From: Mytilus californianus | Taxonomy: Eukaryota > Mollusca > Bivalvia > Mytilida > Mytilidae | Reading direction: 5' to 3' | DNA length: 64,000 bases | NCBI RefSeq assembly: GCF_021869535.1 | Contig: NW_026262712.1 | Span: 104,722,140 to 104,786,139 of the forward strand | Shown here: in pieces, positions 49,089 to 60,265 of the stretch | How positions within the stretch are numbered: the stretch's first letter is position 1 | How the letters are laid out: the number at the start of each line of letters is the position of its first letter | The notes under the pieces: generated by a model | What the model saw: the letters and a program-made list of their open reading frames with translations, nothing else | What the model was told of the DNA's origin: nothing | Databases searched by the model: none | Translations under genes and position numbers: made by a program

Positions 49089-49253
49089 CTGTCTTGTTTA
49101 TCTTGACCCGACTGATCTGACTGAACACGATATATCGGAACAGAGTCTGAAAGTCTAAACCGGTCTTAACGTTTTTCCCTAGCAGTAAATCAAGGCGATT
49201 AAGACTTGATCAGACCAAAATGACCGTTTCAGACTTAAATCTTGCTACCAGTG
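49089..49253 (-). repeat. Right terminal inverted repeat of the giant CACTA-type element
   Basis: Inverted match of 18774-18938, ending ...CTTGCTACCAGTG, followed by the CAG target duplication. Confidence 0.85.
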
Positions 49254-49330
49254 CAGGTTCAGCCCCCAATTTTTTTCTTAAAATGTCCTGTACCAAGTCA
49301 GGAATATGACAGTTATCTTTTTGTTGTTGT
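49254..49330 (+). repeat. Dispersed repeat, family D, right half of the interrupted copy
   Basis: CAGGTTCAGCCCCC, CTTAAAATGTCCTGTACC and AAGTCAGGAATATGACAG continue exactly where 18773 stops, as judged from the intact copies at 13972 and 10860. Confidence 0.8.
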
Positions 49331-50027
49331 CTTTAAACTATGTTTTTGTCTTTTTCATCGATGTACAGGTTTGATTGCCTCAACATTATCAATTTTACCT
49401 TTTACCGATAGCAACAATACTGACAGAGACAAATAAGATAAAACAACAAACGAAAACTAAATCAAAGCAGCACGAATCCACGTTGCATTTGTCGTTAGCA
49501 TTACCGGGAAATGATTCCGCGGGATAAATGCAACACTTTTTCCGACAAATTCATAGAAATTTCCGAGCAAAACTTTAGGTTAAAATATAGCAGTCAGTAG
49601 CACTCACTGATCATATTTTATAGCAATCGAAAATGTAAACTGATACATGCCCACAAATGTAAGAACATGTACTAATTTTCATAGCAAAGCATGAATTGTA
49701 AAATTAATCAATTTTCGATTTTGGAAATTTAAAATTCAGGATTCGCATATCATCAGCATATGCTTCGGTTGCGCCTCATGGTGTATGAATTTTTGACACC
49801 GGTGTAAAATTCTGTACACCCCTGATAACACCAAACTAACTAATAGTGTGGCTCTCGAAATCCTGACTAGTTAACTATATAAAATTGGTATTTACTGAAG
49901 GCAGCGTAATACTACATTGTAAATATGAACTTCCATTTTGATTTAAACTGAAAGTCAGTATATACTTAGATAAGGGCAATGATACAGGAGAAATACATCG
50001 TTGAGAATTATATTTTTTTTAATACTT
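49331..50027. other. Downstream flank of the first collagen-C4-like gene
   Basis: On the minus strand this would include its 3' untranslated region. I could not identify a convincing polyadenylation signal. Confidence 0.4.
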
Positions 50028-52470
50028 TCATTTTGTACAAACGACACAAAGACCATCTGCTTCATTGGTATATGGAGAACATCTTAAACCGCCACAGTTG
50101 GTTCGGAGAGGATAAAACAAAGCTCCTTTTTCACTTCCATTCTTATTGTCTAACGGTTCTGCATCGATGTCCACACATGCGTAGTCCCTTTTATGATGAT
50201 TTACGTGATCACTCATCAGATAACCATTGTATTCTGAGTTCCATCCTTTATAGCAAGTCTTCCGACCTAGAATATAATACATTAAAAAAAAGACAAAATG
50301 ATAAAAAACAGTATACAAAACACAACATAGAAAACTAAACGAAGCTTTTCGACCTAGAATATTTCAAAGAGTACGCATTAATTTACATTTTATCCTTTAC
50401 TGTAATTTCAAACATACATCTACAAAGTCTGTAAAGGCATGGTATACGTATAGTTTTAATCCAAATCTTTATGAGCTTTCACAATGGAAATACGTCCTTA
50501 ATGTAGACATTTATGTTTATGGACACAATTCTCCCGTGTTATGTTGTCCAAAACTTTCTGTGAACATGTGAAAGTATCAATGTTTGATTTGTAAGCCTTT
50601 AAGTCAATGTCAGAATGTTCAGTGGTTATTTCATTACAGTTACTTCAAGCACATTGTTTTTGATACGACGTTATTTGAGTTGAAATTATTTCTCATGTCC
50701 CCAATGTTTGAGGAGAAACTTGCTGATTTTCTTTTGACTAGCCAAATTAAAACAAATTGGTGCAGACTATGTCCGATTCAGGATCATTAATAGATCCTAA
50801 TGATTATTATACAAATTTTAAACAAATGAAGATTGTTCAAAAATTAACTTTTAATAAAATGGTAAGTTAACCAATAGAATTTTAGTTGATTTATGTAGAG
50901 ATTTGTGCACATTGACACCAACCCGGTGAAATATGGAAATAATGCTTACTTAAATTTTGTTTGTAGAAACAAGATGTATAGTTTACAGTCCTAATATTAA
51001 GTAAGGTTTTTAACTTGAGTTCTGTAGGCTATAGTTTGATAATTTCCCTTTGGTTTATTTAGTTCACATACTAGTATATATATTGTTTATTTTTTACCGG
51101 TTTTAGATCATACATCATATCAAATATATTTTTATTCTGTACAATTAATGGAACTTAATTTGTAGGTCATTTAATATACAGAAATTGTTTTGCTCAGACT
51201 TTCTGTTGCGTAAAAATCAGAAATGTTTTAAATATTTCCTCTTATAATAGACTGACTTAAGAGGCAAATAGTGTTCACCTGTGTAGGAATATGATAAATG
51301 TATATACCTGGTATCATAAGAACAACTGATCTACGTATTTGGTAACATACAGAACATGGCACCTCCTTGTTGTCCATTCTTTCTGACCATCCTGATGGCT
51401 TCATTGATGAACCAAGTTCATATTAACCTCCATAAACCTGGTCATTGCTATATGGTTGGTGCGGTCCATTTTCAGGAGGATCATTTGGGAGACATAAATA
51501 GCTTACACCACCGCCTTTATTTCGGTATTCATTCCCACCGACTTGTCCTGAAACAGCACACAAACTTTTATACAGCCATCTAATGGTCAATTTACTCAAT
51601 ATCAATAAAAATTGTTTGAAACAAATAAATCTTTGTTATAACTCAATATGTTTCACGACAAATGTCTATTCAGCTACAAAGAAAATTGTTTTGTTTCAAA
51701 TAATTTTGATATTACATATTACTGATTATTCTTATTAGAATATGCAGAACCATATAGATTAAAGTCGAACTTATACAAAGAATATTTTCTCGTACCTTTA
51801 TATACTATTTCAACTCCTCTTGGACAAGTTGTTTTCCCCCAACGTACATAAGTCACTCCTTCGAAAAGAAAAAAAAAACAAAAGATAATAACGAGCAAAT
51901 CAAAAACCACTATACGTGATGATATATAAACTTTGAATAAAATATCCGACACTATTTTCTTTTAGGTTCCATGACATGTTTCCTTAGTATAGCGACGTTA
52001 TTATAAATTATGATTCTTATCTTCTATTATGTTTTTTTTTATGATATAGCTGTTTCTGACACGACATTACCTTTACAAATTGTATAAAAATCACTGAAAT
52101 TTTATTATTTCCTTAATTACAATTATAGTGAGTTAACAATGATCGCTGTTAGAAAAAACAACATGTTTTGTCGCTCAAATTTTACATTGACAATTGGTTT
52201 TCGATCTTTGTTTTCCTTTTTTCGATTACATATCCGATTAAAATAGCAACGCAATACAAATCAAATTTAGCACAAAATGTAATTACCTGAATTTGATGTT
52301 TTGTTCGGTGGCGGACAATCATCTGTACTTGAAGTATGTAAGTAATGTTTTATCATATTTATCAGTGACTGATCTGATGCCGACAGGACATAGTCCTTAC
52401 ATTGATGATTTTCAACAACCATAATAACAGTTGCTAGGACAATCGTCATGTATGGCAAAAGCATATTCAT
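50028..52470 (-). CDS. Short-chain-collagen-C4-like secreted protein, spliced, with one nonsense codon
   Basis: Coding exons on the minus strand are 52470-52287, 51858-51796, 51547-51308 and 50266-50028 (184, 63, 240 and 239 bp), all joined by GT-AG introns in phase 1. Together they give 241 codons plus stop. Residues 1-20 (MNMLLPYMTIVLATVIMVVE) look like a signal peptide. From residue 63 the family signatures follow in order: VTYVRWGKTTCP, GVSYLCLPNDP, EVPCSVCYQ, VVLMIPGRKTCYKGW, RDYACVD, KGALFYPL and CVVCTK at the end. No Gly-X-Y collagen triplets are present, as is usual for this invertebrate family despite its name. Codon 124 is TAA (51425-51423) where the paralogue at 63470-63706 has GAA. 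Everything else is intact, so this is a young null allele, a young pseudogene or a sequencing error. Its precise function is not known to me; an extracellular or matrix role is inferred. Confidence 0.8.
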
Positions 52471-53913
52471 TCTACAAATCAATTAAAATACAAATAATCA
52501 CTACGACCTTATTATCTAAATCTCTTTGATACCTCTAGATTTTTTTTGCTAAAATAATTAATTATATATGTTTAATTGTAATGGTTGCCTACACTACAAA
52601 AGTCAAAAAGTCTGAAAAGACCAATTTTTGTCTGAATTTGCATAAATTTTTACTCGACATTCTTTCTTTGTCTGAATTATTTTTAAAAATTCTTAACAAA
52701 GTATGAATTTATCTAATAAAGTTCTTGATTTTTCTTGACAAATGTCTTGACAGTATTAAAATTGTCTAAAAATTTCTCGACACTTTCTGTATTATCTGAT
52801 AAGAGGCTTGATTAGTCTCGACCAATTCTTGACTGTCTTAAATTTGTCTCGATCAGTCTTGACATATTCTTGACATTCTTAATAATGTCTGAATATGTCT
52901 CGACATATTCTTGACATTCTTAATAATGTCTGAATATGTCTTGACTCATTATTAACAGTCTTAAAGCTGTCTAAATATATATCGACACATTCTTGACGGT
53001 CTTAAAGATGTCTTGACACTATCTCAACAGTATAAATTTCGCCTGAATTGTGTATAGACACATTCTGCACTGTTTAAACACTTTCTTTTGCTGTTATTTA
53101 CTCATTTCTATTATAGCTAAACTAAACTTAGAAGAATAAGGATACAATAATAGTTTGCTAATTATAAAAAGCCACATTTTGGTACAATAATTGTTTATTT
53201 ACCATATTAACATTGAATATTATGCATGAAGAATGAAATATGTTTACAGTATGATACGATTTAATCATTTAGCAATTATTTATAAGATTTATGAATCAAC
53301 ATTTGTAATTATTTACAAAGCCAACATTTAAATTGGTTTATATCAACATACCCGCATTTGTATTAATTAATATTTTAAATTTCATACCCATATTTGTATT
53401 TATAAAAATATTTATATACCCAAATTTTTAATTATAAAAATATGTACATGCCCAACTTTTGTTTTTGTTGTAATACTTGTAACTTGAAACAACAGTATAT
53501 TATATAAAGGTAAAGTTATATCATGTACATTGGTCATGATTTGTAAAACTCAGAATTGTCAAGTAAATTTAAGACACAATTCAAAATGTTCAAAATATGT
53601 CAAGCCATACTGAGAAAAAAATAAGAATGTCGAGAATCTGTCCAGTGAATTTCATACAAATTTAATATAAATCAGAATTTGTCAAGAAAAATTAAGACAT
53701 AAGTCATACTTTTGGAGAATGTCGAGTAATTCTTCATGCAAATTAAGACAAAAATTGGTCTTTTCAGACTTTTGGACTTTTGTAGTGCTACGTTGTCTAT
53801 GTTTAATTTCCGTCACAAGATTGCAGGTGAACTTTCATAAACGGAAGCATTTAATATGGTTTCAATTGAAACTAATTTTCAAACTTGAGTTAAATGTTAT
53901 TGTAATACTTACC
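52471..53913 (-). other. Inferred 5' UTR exon and intron of the collagen-C4-like gene
   Basis: A strong acceptor (TTGATTTGTAG/A) lies immediately before the ATG at 52470. A strong donor (GAAAAG/GTAAGTATT) lies on the same strand at 53913/53912. The simplest reading is a non-coding first exon ending at 53913 and an intron 53912-52472. Without the 1,199 bp added by the CACTA insertion (element plus one target copy), that intron would be only about 240 bp. The transcription start was not identified. Confidence 0.5.
52592..53787. mobile_element. Non-autonomous CACTA-type element, 1,196 bp
   Basis: Both ends read CACTACAAAAGTC inward, and the first 50 or so bases of the two inverted repeats differ at about two positions. 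CTA stands directly outside both ends (52589-52591 and 53788-53790), the 3-bp duplication expected for CACTA elements. The left 450 bp and right 260 bp are filled with TCTTGACA / TGTCTGAA motifs and their complements, typical subterminal repeats. The core is AT-rich and non-coding. It uses the same GTCTGAA-type motif as the giant element but has different termini. Confidence 0.9.
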
Positions 53914-54984
53914 TTTTCTTCTTTTCCGTTTTAAAAAATGAAAATGTGTGATGTTTATAACAGTAAAATAAATTGCTATCAAATGTCGTTTATCTTCAGG
54001 CAAAGAATAATGAGCCATTTGCGTGACATACTATTGACTTTTTCTGCATCCACAAATATAGACTTATCTTACAACATTTCCCAGACATTAGAAAGTAGCC
54101 TCTGATTATATTTCAGTATAGGTAACGTTTGGGTTTATCCAATGAGACAAAGCAAGGGTGATAGTATAAATAGAGATGATACTACCAATATTTTCAAAAA
54201 ATCCTTAACTTCTAATGTATTTATTTAAAGACTTACTCTGTCATACCTTAACGTGGTCAGTGGTCTGTTAATAATCTTCGCAAGTCAAGGGGTACGATCC
54301 GGTTGCCTCCTCTTCACCCTTGGCAGATAAAGTGTGAATTTCGAAAGCACATTGTAATGATTGATATTGGGGCCGTTGCAACTGGCTGCTTCCAATCAAA
54401 AAGTGCCTTAACGTAATGTTGATAACGTATACATGTGGAAAATGTAAATAAACAATTAGCACGTGCAGATTATGCCTTGAGTCTTTACCCCCAAAACATA
54501 AGACATTATATAGTGACAGGTTTAAATTACTCAATCAACTAATTGATGTTCTTGCGAATGTTCGTTGTGCAAATTTTGGAATGTTAACGTATATATGCGG
54601 TTTATGCTTCACGAACTTTGTAAATAATGAACGCGGCCATTTCTACACCTTCGAACTTAAGTTTGTACAAGTGCTGTTTTGACTTCTATTTGTCGCTAGA
54701 TGGCACAACGCTTCATACACAAATTCTGTTTTAATTTGCCTAGAGTGAAAAGGAGAGAATAGAATTGTAATCCTTAGTTAATTAGCGAAGGTGTTAGGTG
54801 ACTAGAAAAAAAAGGTATAATTATAGTGCGGTGACAAAAGTCTCTTAATTTTTTATTTAATGTCGCATGTAAAACACGGCTAATATTGGTTGGGGCTTAA
54901 ACATATAAATGACTTCCTTATTTTCTATCCTGTCGTAAGGATTTGGTACGGTAAAGTTGTCTTCATAAATCGATTTTACAAACA
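53914..54984. other. Upstream region of the collagen-C4-like gene
   Basis: This should contain the promoter and the start of the non-coding first exon. No minus-strand TATA box was found; TATAAATAG near 54164 is on the plus strand. Short frames lack domains. Confidence 0.35.
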
Positions 54985-55290
54985 GATACAATTGAGAATG
55001 GAAATGGGGAATATGTCAAAGAGACAACAACCCGACAAAAGAGTAGACAACAGCCGAAGGCAAGCAATGGGTCCTCAATGCAGCGAGAAAATCCCGCACC
55101 CGGAGGTGGTCCCCAGCTGGCCCCCAACTAAAACCGTGTGCTAGTTCAGTGAAAATGGACGTCACACTAAACTCCAAAACATATAAATGAAATAAAGTTA
55201 AAAAACATACTAGACTAACAAAGGCCAGAGGCTCCTGACTTGGGACAGGCGCAAAAATCGGCGGGGTTAAACATGTTTTGTGAGACTATG
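54985..55290 (+). repeat. Composite of dispersed repeats C and A
   Basis: The family C part (GAATGGAAATGGGGAATATG to GTGGTCCCCAGCTGG) is followed by a family A part on the minus strand (AGGCTCCTGACTTGGGACAG to GGCGGGGTTAAACATGTTTT). The A part ends at the same place as the broken copy at 9745. The 84-codon frame across it is chance. Confidence 0.65.
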
Positions 55291-56454
55291 TTTTAGTTTT
55301 GCAACCTTCCTACATGCTTATTTCTTTACGACATTTTTATTCTAGTGATTAACATATTTCAAACTTTTCAATTCAGCTTTTCGTGGGGTTTAATCTTTAA
55401 ATAAGAAAGTTGTTTTTCAATATATTATATATCTGGGTTCTGAAAAATACATCTATTTTCTTGTTCAAATCAGCACTAATGACTAATACACAATAATCCT
55501 CTAATATTTAGTACATCTTAGTACATAAAACTTAGTAGTCTTGTCAACAGGTTCATCTGTTTATGTAAGCTTCAGTTTTGGATCATTTGAGGAAACAATT
55601 CAATCGTGCAGTACGTTGTCTAACATTAGCACATGAGACATTATGCTTGCTATAGTGAGGTGCATTTTTTCGTTAAAGTCAGATCAAGTTAAAAGACTTC
55701 ATGAACATTGATGGTCTCTTTTTATCTCGTTTATATCACCATTTAAGAAAGGTACAACACCTGATGCCCATGCATATGCTACAGTGAATGTTCAGAGATG
55801 GGGCTTTGAAATGTCCCTCGTGTTAAAGTTCTTGCACACATGTTTTAGCTTTCATTTTGCATATTCGTCTTGATATCATGGCGTAGATTATTAATACTCC
55901 AATTCGGCTTACCCCTCTATCGTTATATCAAACACTTATATAAATTTTACAAATCGATACAGTCATTTTTATCAAAAGCAAACACTGTATCTGTTCTTTT
56001 TTCGCGAATTTGGTATTGCCGACGAATTCGCGTGTTTTTAAATTAGCGGTATTTTCGAAAATATCAAACATAAATACCGGACTTGGAATATTAAAATATT
56101 CATTTATAAGACCTGTATTTGTTTAACAATATGAAACAATATAAACAAAATTTACAAAGATTATTCAATCATCAAATCAGTCATCTGTTCGATTGAGGTC
56201 TTTATCCGATCAAGTTGTTGGTTACACAACAAAGCTGTCATATGTTTTGCTTAGGTCATAATTTGTTACCTTTTGTCCTTTTATTCTTAATTGGTTTTCT
56301 GTGTGATGAGTTGTGTTGTTTAAACAGTTTCACATCTCAATTGAGGTTGTGTGAGGTAAACAAGGTGAACATGCACGTACAGTAACATTTATTCAATGGT
56401 TTTGTATATACCTTTAATTTGTGTTTATTTCTGCAAAAATATATCATTTTCTAC
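55291..56454. other. No gene seen
   Basis: AT-rich, with no supported feature. Confidence 0.4.
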
Positions 56455-56600
56455 ATCAGAAATGCCTGTACCAATTCAGTAATATGACGTTTGATGTGTG
56501 TGAGCTTGTGATTTTGACATTTATTAAGGGACTTTCCGTTTTGAATTTTCTTTGGAGTTTGGTATTTTTGTTATTTTACTTTATACCAACTGCGAAATTC
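56455..56600 (+). repeat. Dispersed repeat, family D fragment
   Basis: AATGCCTGTACCAATTCAG and GGGACTTTCCGTTTTGAATT match the end of the 15285-15720 copy. Confidence 0.6.
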
Positions 56601-56744
56601 GTGAAAATAAATACACCACGTAAAAAATTACATATTCAGTAGTCAAATAACATGTTATTTTGTTTGGTCGATTCAAACATATGATTCTTTAAATTCATCA
56701 TCAATACTTCTTTTTTAAAAACTATCACTTCTATATTAAGATAT

Positions 56745-57010
56745 TAACAGAGAGGCGAAAGATACCAAAGGGATATTCAACTTATAAGTTGAAAATATAC
56801 TGACCATGCCATGTCAAAGAAAGGAAAGGACCAAAAAGACAACAACATACAAACCACAACATAGAAAACTTAAGACTGAAAAACACGAACCCCACCAAAG
56901 ACCGAGGGTGATTTAAGGTGCTCCGAAAGAATAAGCAGATTCTGCTCAAGATGTGGCACCCGTCGTCATTCTCACTTAAAAAAAAATCCGGTAATAAGTC
57001 TAATTGGGAA
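56745..57010. repeat. Dispersed repeat, family B
   Basis: GAGGCGAAAGATACCAAAGG to GGTAATAAGTCTAATTGGG, the same landmarks in the same order as 12990-13275. Confidence 0.7.
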
Positions 57011-57506
57011 AGTCAGATTTGGGAAAAGAGGACTTTATATAATACATTTGTAATAAGACTAATCAGTATCTGTTTCTTTTACTTTTGAGGAACACAACTA
57101 CTATGTTGGCTAAGAAGCACCTAAATATCGACTGACTACACGCGAAGCATGAATTGCCGAAATATTATAAAATAACTAAAAATAAAAATATTTATCTTTT
57201 CAAGATTGAACATGTTCCCATTACAAAGCATGTTTAAACATTCGTTTCTTCGGGTGGGATAAAAATTTTAAAAACAAAAGCAAAAATGGTACATCTCAAT
57301 TAAACATTCCGAGCAAATATATTCTAAATTACATATTGATAAGGAAAATTCTAAAAACAACATCACTCGCAGACTTTAACATGTAAGTCTAGTAAAACTA
57401 TTAATTTGTCAACTTTAAATTATCTTTTAAACATTCTTTCGGTGAAACTTTAGTATTTAGTTTATTCAATAAAATTGATTACGAAATAAAACAATTGAAC
57501 GCCATT
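57011..57506. other. No gene seen
   Basis: AT-rich stretch without a supported feature. Confidence 0.35.
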
Positions 57507-57600
57507 CATTTTTACTCATTGACTTGGTTGCCTAGCAACATTTTGGTGGGCATCATTTTTACTCATTGACTTGGTTGCCTAACAACATTTTGGTGGGCAT
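57507..57600. repeat. 47-bp tandem duplication carrying X-box-like palindromes
   Basis: Two 47-bp units each contain CTCATTGACTTGGTTGCC and ATTTTGGTGGGCAT. The first holds GTTGCCTAGCAAC (57527-57539), a perfect palindrome fitting the RFX-type X-box with a one-base spacer. The second holds GTTGCCTAACAAC (57574-57586), one base off. No nearby gene is placed to use them. Confidence 0.55.
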
Positions 57601-58221
57601 TATTTTTACTTTTTTACCTGATTACATGTTAAAGCTAAGTTTCAGGAAATTCGGTGACTAAGCGTGCCGACCTCCTGTATGAAGTGGTTGGTGGTTACTG
57701 AGAATTGCTCTAATATCTGCCAAAGGCTATGAAAAGGCAGCCTTAATTATTTGGATCTTGAAAAATGCATCTAATGAGATTTATTGTGAAAATGAAAATT
57801 TTATTCGGCCCTCTTTGAATAAGGATGCATTCTTTTCCGAAGGAGTTATACATCAAACAGCCAAATGGACGCCACAAGTTGACAAGGATATTACTGCCGG
57901 TCGGAAGAAGACTAAGGTGAACATACGTTTATACCCATGTCACCCTTGGGGTTTAAAACGCTCGAACATTTTGAAAAGATAACGATCAGTGTATTATAAT
58001 CATCACTTGTTTTAATATTCAGTTCATAACTATCAATATCTAGCTATTAGTCAGAATTGAAGAAGACCTAACTGAACATGTCTCTGTTATGTCTTTCATT
58101 TCAGACTCAGTGTGATATCCACTTACAACAAAGTACCCTATATTTCATAATACGATACATTTCAAACAATCACTGGGAGATAACGATAACGCTACATGAT
58201 AGAGCACAGTGGACATAATAT
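57601..58221. other. No supported gene
   Basis: A plus-strand frame (57758-57982) has no recognisable domain and lacks an obvious start or splice context. I see nothing else. Confidence 0.35.
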
Positions 58222-58380
58222 ATTTTACACGATACAAGAACATTTGCGTCATTAGTATACGGAGGACATCCTAATCTACCACATTTGATGCTTAGAGTGT
58301 AAAAAGTTACATTTTTCCTCTACCTCATCTAACCATTACATTCTGATTTCCAACCTCTATAGCAAGCTTGTCTGCCTACA
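58222..58380 (-). pseudogene. Decayed last exon of a collagen-C4-like gene
   Basis: On the minus strand an acceptor-like AATATTGTAG is followed by DNA matching the start of the last exon of the flanking genes (CAAGCTTGCTATAGAGG, GAATGTAATGGTTA). After a deletion, a segment reads LSIKCGRLGCPPYTNDANVL, the counterpart of LRTNCGGLRCSPYTNEADGL in the first gene. Frameshifts and the deletion exclude function. No other exons were found nearby. It marks a lost third member of the cluster. Confidence 0.75.
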
Positions 58381-59904
58381 ATATTTAAGTTTAATATTGA
58401 TTAATATTCTGCTTGCTATTATGGTAAGAGTACTCTGTTGAAATGGATATGAACTTAAGGTTTGTTAGTGTACATTTAATTTTACTTGACCATACCAAAA
58501 TATGTTGAACAATATTAATTCACTCTCAAATTTGGCTCAATAAACGCGTATTTTCCCTATGGTATTTCTATCCGTAATAACTTATCGTACAACATAAAAA
58601 TAAACTAAATTGTGTGATATTGACTAAGATTTAACCATTCAAATTCTTTACAGAAACTTAACAACTGAAAATTTAAGGATAATAGGCAAAGACCTTTAAC
58701 AGTTGTTACGTGTATATTTATATGTCATTTGAATACCAACTTGTTAAACATTATTGCAATGAACGTAATCCCTACATTTTGACATAAGTGGCCACAAATG
58801 GATTTTACATTAAAAATGTTGAAAGGAAAGCTTTGTTCTATACTACTGACTGACTGCCAGTCTTTCTCGATTTTGAGTTACTATATTTTTCATATTAAAA
58901 TGCATTACAGTTCAAGAAGGTTGGTAAGGAATCATTTTTATGATAAGAAAAGAAGACAATTGTCATGAAATAGTTCATTTTGTGATAACATAACCCAACA
59001 AAATTATTGACATATGAAAATTGTCTTTTATGATGTTCATTATTGGTTGTATTGTTCCTAACATTATATAAACCAGTGATATTTTAACTTATTTTCTATT
59101 TTCCTATTTCAGGAAAAAATGCCAACCCCTCAGACCACTCTTTGATTACATTTCAAATTCGTTTAATCATTTTATGGAATGTTTGTCTATAAAATGAGGG
59201 GTACACAGAACAATTGTTAACAAGATCCTTCTTAATGCACAGAAATGAAAAGCTTTGGAAGTATGTATGAAAACAAATATGTCTGATAAATAACCTATAG
59301 TTATATGCGTAGTGTTTTTGAAGTCACAGAAGAGTCTAACTCATATAAATTGTACAACATATTACAAAATTTATTTGTGTCGCTATCTGCTAATTTGTCT
59401 TTGATTCGGAACATACAGCCTTTTTACAGACCTGTATGACAAGGAAGTAATTTGTAATTCTTAGTGGCGATGCAATATGCGACTCCAAAAGCTATTAAGC
59501 AAAGTATTGATTATACACCATCATGCATTTGCAGACCAGGACAATTTTGACTTTCAATTGGTACAAGATTGCGAAAATAATATATGAATGATAAGTCGTC
59601 TCTTTATGTTTTTAATTTTTTAAGTTTTGGGGAAATACTTCATTAAGTATTTTTGGAAAAGGTGATGTAGCTATTAGGTATCAATGGTTTATCAATAGTG
59701 TACTTTGTATGTAATAAATATATTTTGCGTAGTGTAGTTCAGTTTAACTTTATTACAAGTACAAGGTAATCTTATTTGTCTTTATTTTTTATTGCAATTA
59801 TGTTCAAGGCTCTACATACATGAAGTTGAAAGGTTTGAAGAGTTCATGTAGATACACAGAAAACACAATGAACCAAAAAGAATATTCTCGAATTTGTTTT
59901 TAAA
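58381..59904. other. No gene seen
   Basis: AT-rich stretch. I looked for further collagen-C4-like exons and found none. Confidence 0.4.
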
Positions 59905-60265
59905 GTTTGTTCTTATTTTGTTCTGTTACACCACTGTTGCAGGTTAAAGCAGAGTTGAACGCTGAAACATATGTTTAACAAAGCCACGTTCTGTGTGTAC
60001 CTGTCCCACGTCAGGAGCCTGTTAATCAGTGGTTGTTGTTGGTTACTGCCTGTCAAATTTGTTTTTTCGTCTGTTGCTTTATCTTTTATCAGGCCGTTGG
60101 TTTCTAGTTCGAATTCTTTCACATTTTTTATGTTGTAGTCATTTATAGCTTACTATAAAGTAGTGGTTTTGCTCATTGTGGAAGGTCTTACGGTATGGGT
60201 GCTTCCATCATCGTCAATCTATTTATGGTGGATAGTTGTCTCAATGACAATCAAAGCACCTCCTT
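59905..60265 (+). repeat. Dispersed repeat, family A
   Basis: Landmarks GTTCTGTTACACCACTG, CACGTTCTGTGTGTACCTG, GTCAGGAGCCTGTTAATCAG and AGTTGTCTCAATGACAATC lie in the family order. Confidence 0.7.

Larger units (their letters stand above)
18774..49253. mobile_element. Giant CACTA-type (EnSpm/CMC-like) transposon, 30,480 bp
   Basis: The left end starts CACTAGTAGCAAGATTT and the right end, read inward, starts CACTGGTAGCAAGATTT. The inverted repeats are 165 bp each with no indel and, by my count, 142 matches. CACTA-type elements are known to start CACTA, to duplicate 3 bp on insertion and to carry short subterminal repeats. Here CAG stands on both outer sides (18771-18773 and 49254-49256), and GTCTGAA/TTAAGAC-like motifs are frequent near the ends. 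With the element removed on paper, the family D repeat is continuous. I found no transposase frame. Either it is non-autonomous, or its genes were lost as other elements inserted. Two unrelated elements with matching ends is the alternative and seems unlikely. Confidence 0.8.

Noticed and set aside
50584..50790. Plus-strand frame in an intron of the collagen-C4-like gene
   Set aside because: It is antisense to the intron, has no domain, and is of a length expected by chance.
57758..57982. 74-codon plus-strand frame with some basic residues
   Set aside because: No known motif, no supporting start or splice signals, and no second copy to compare.
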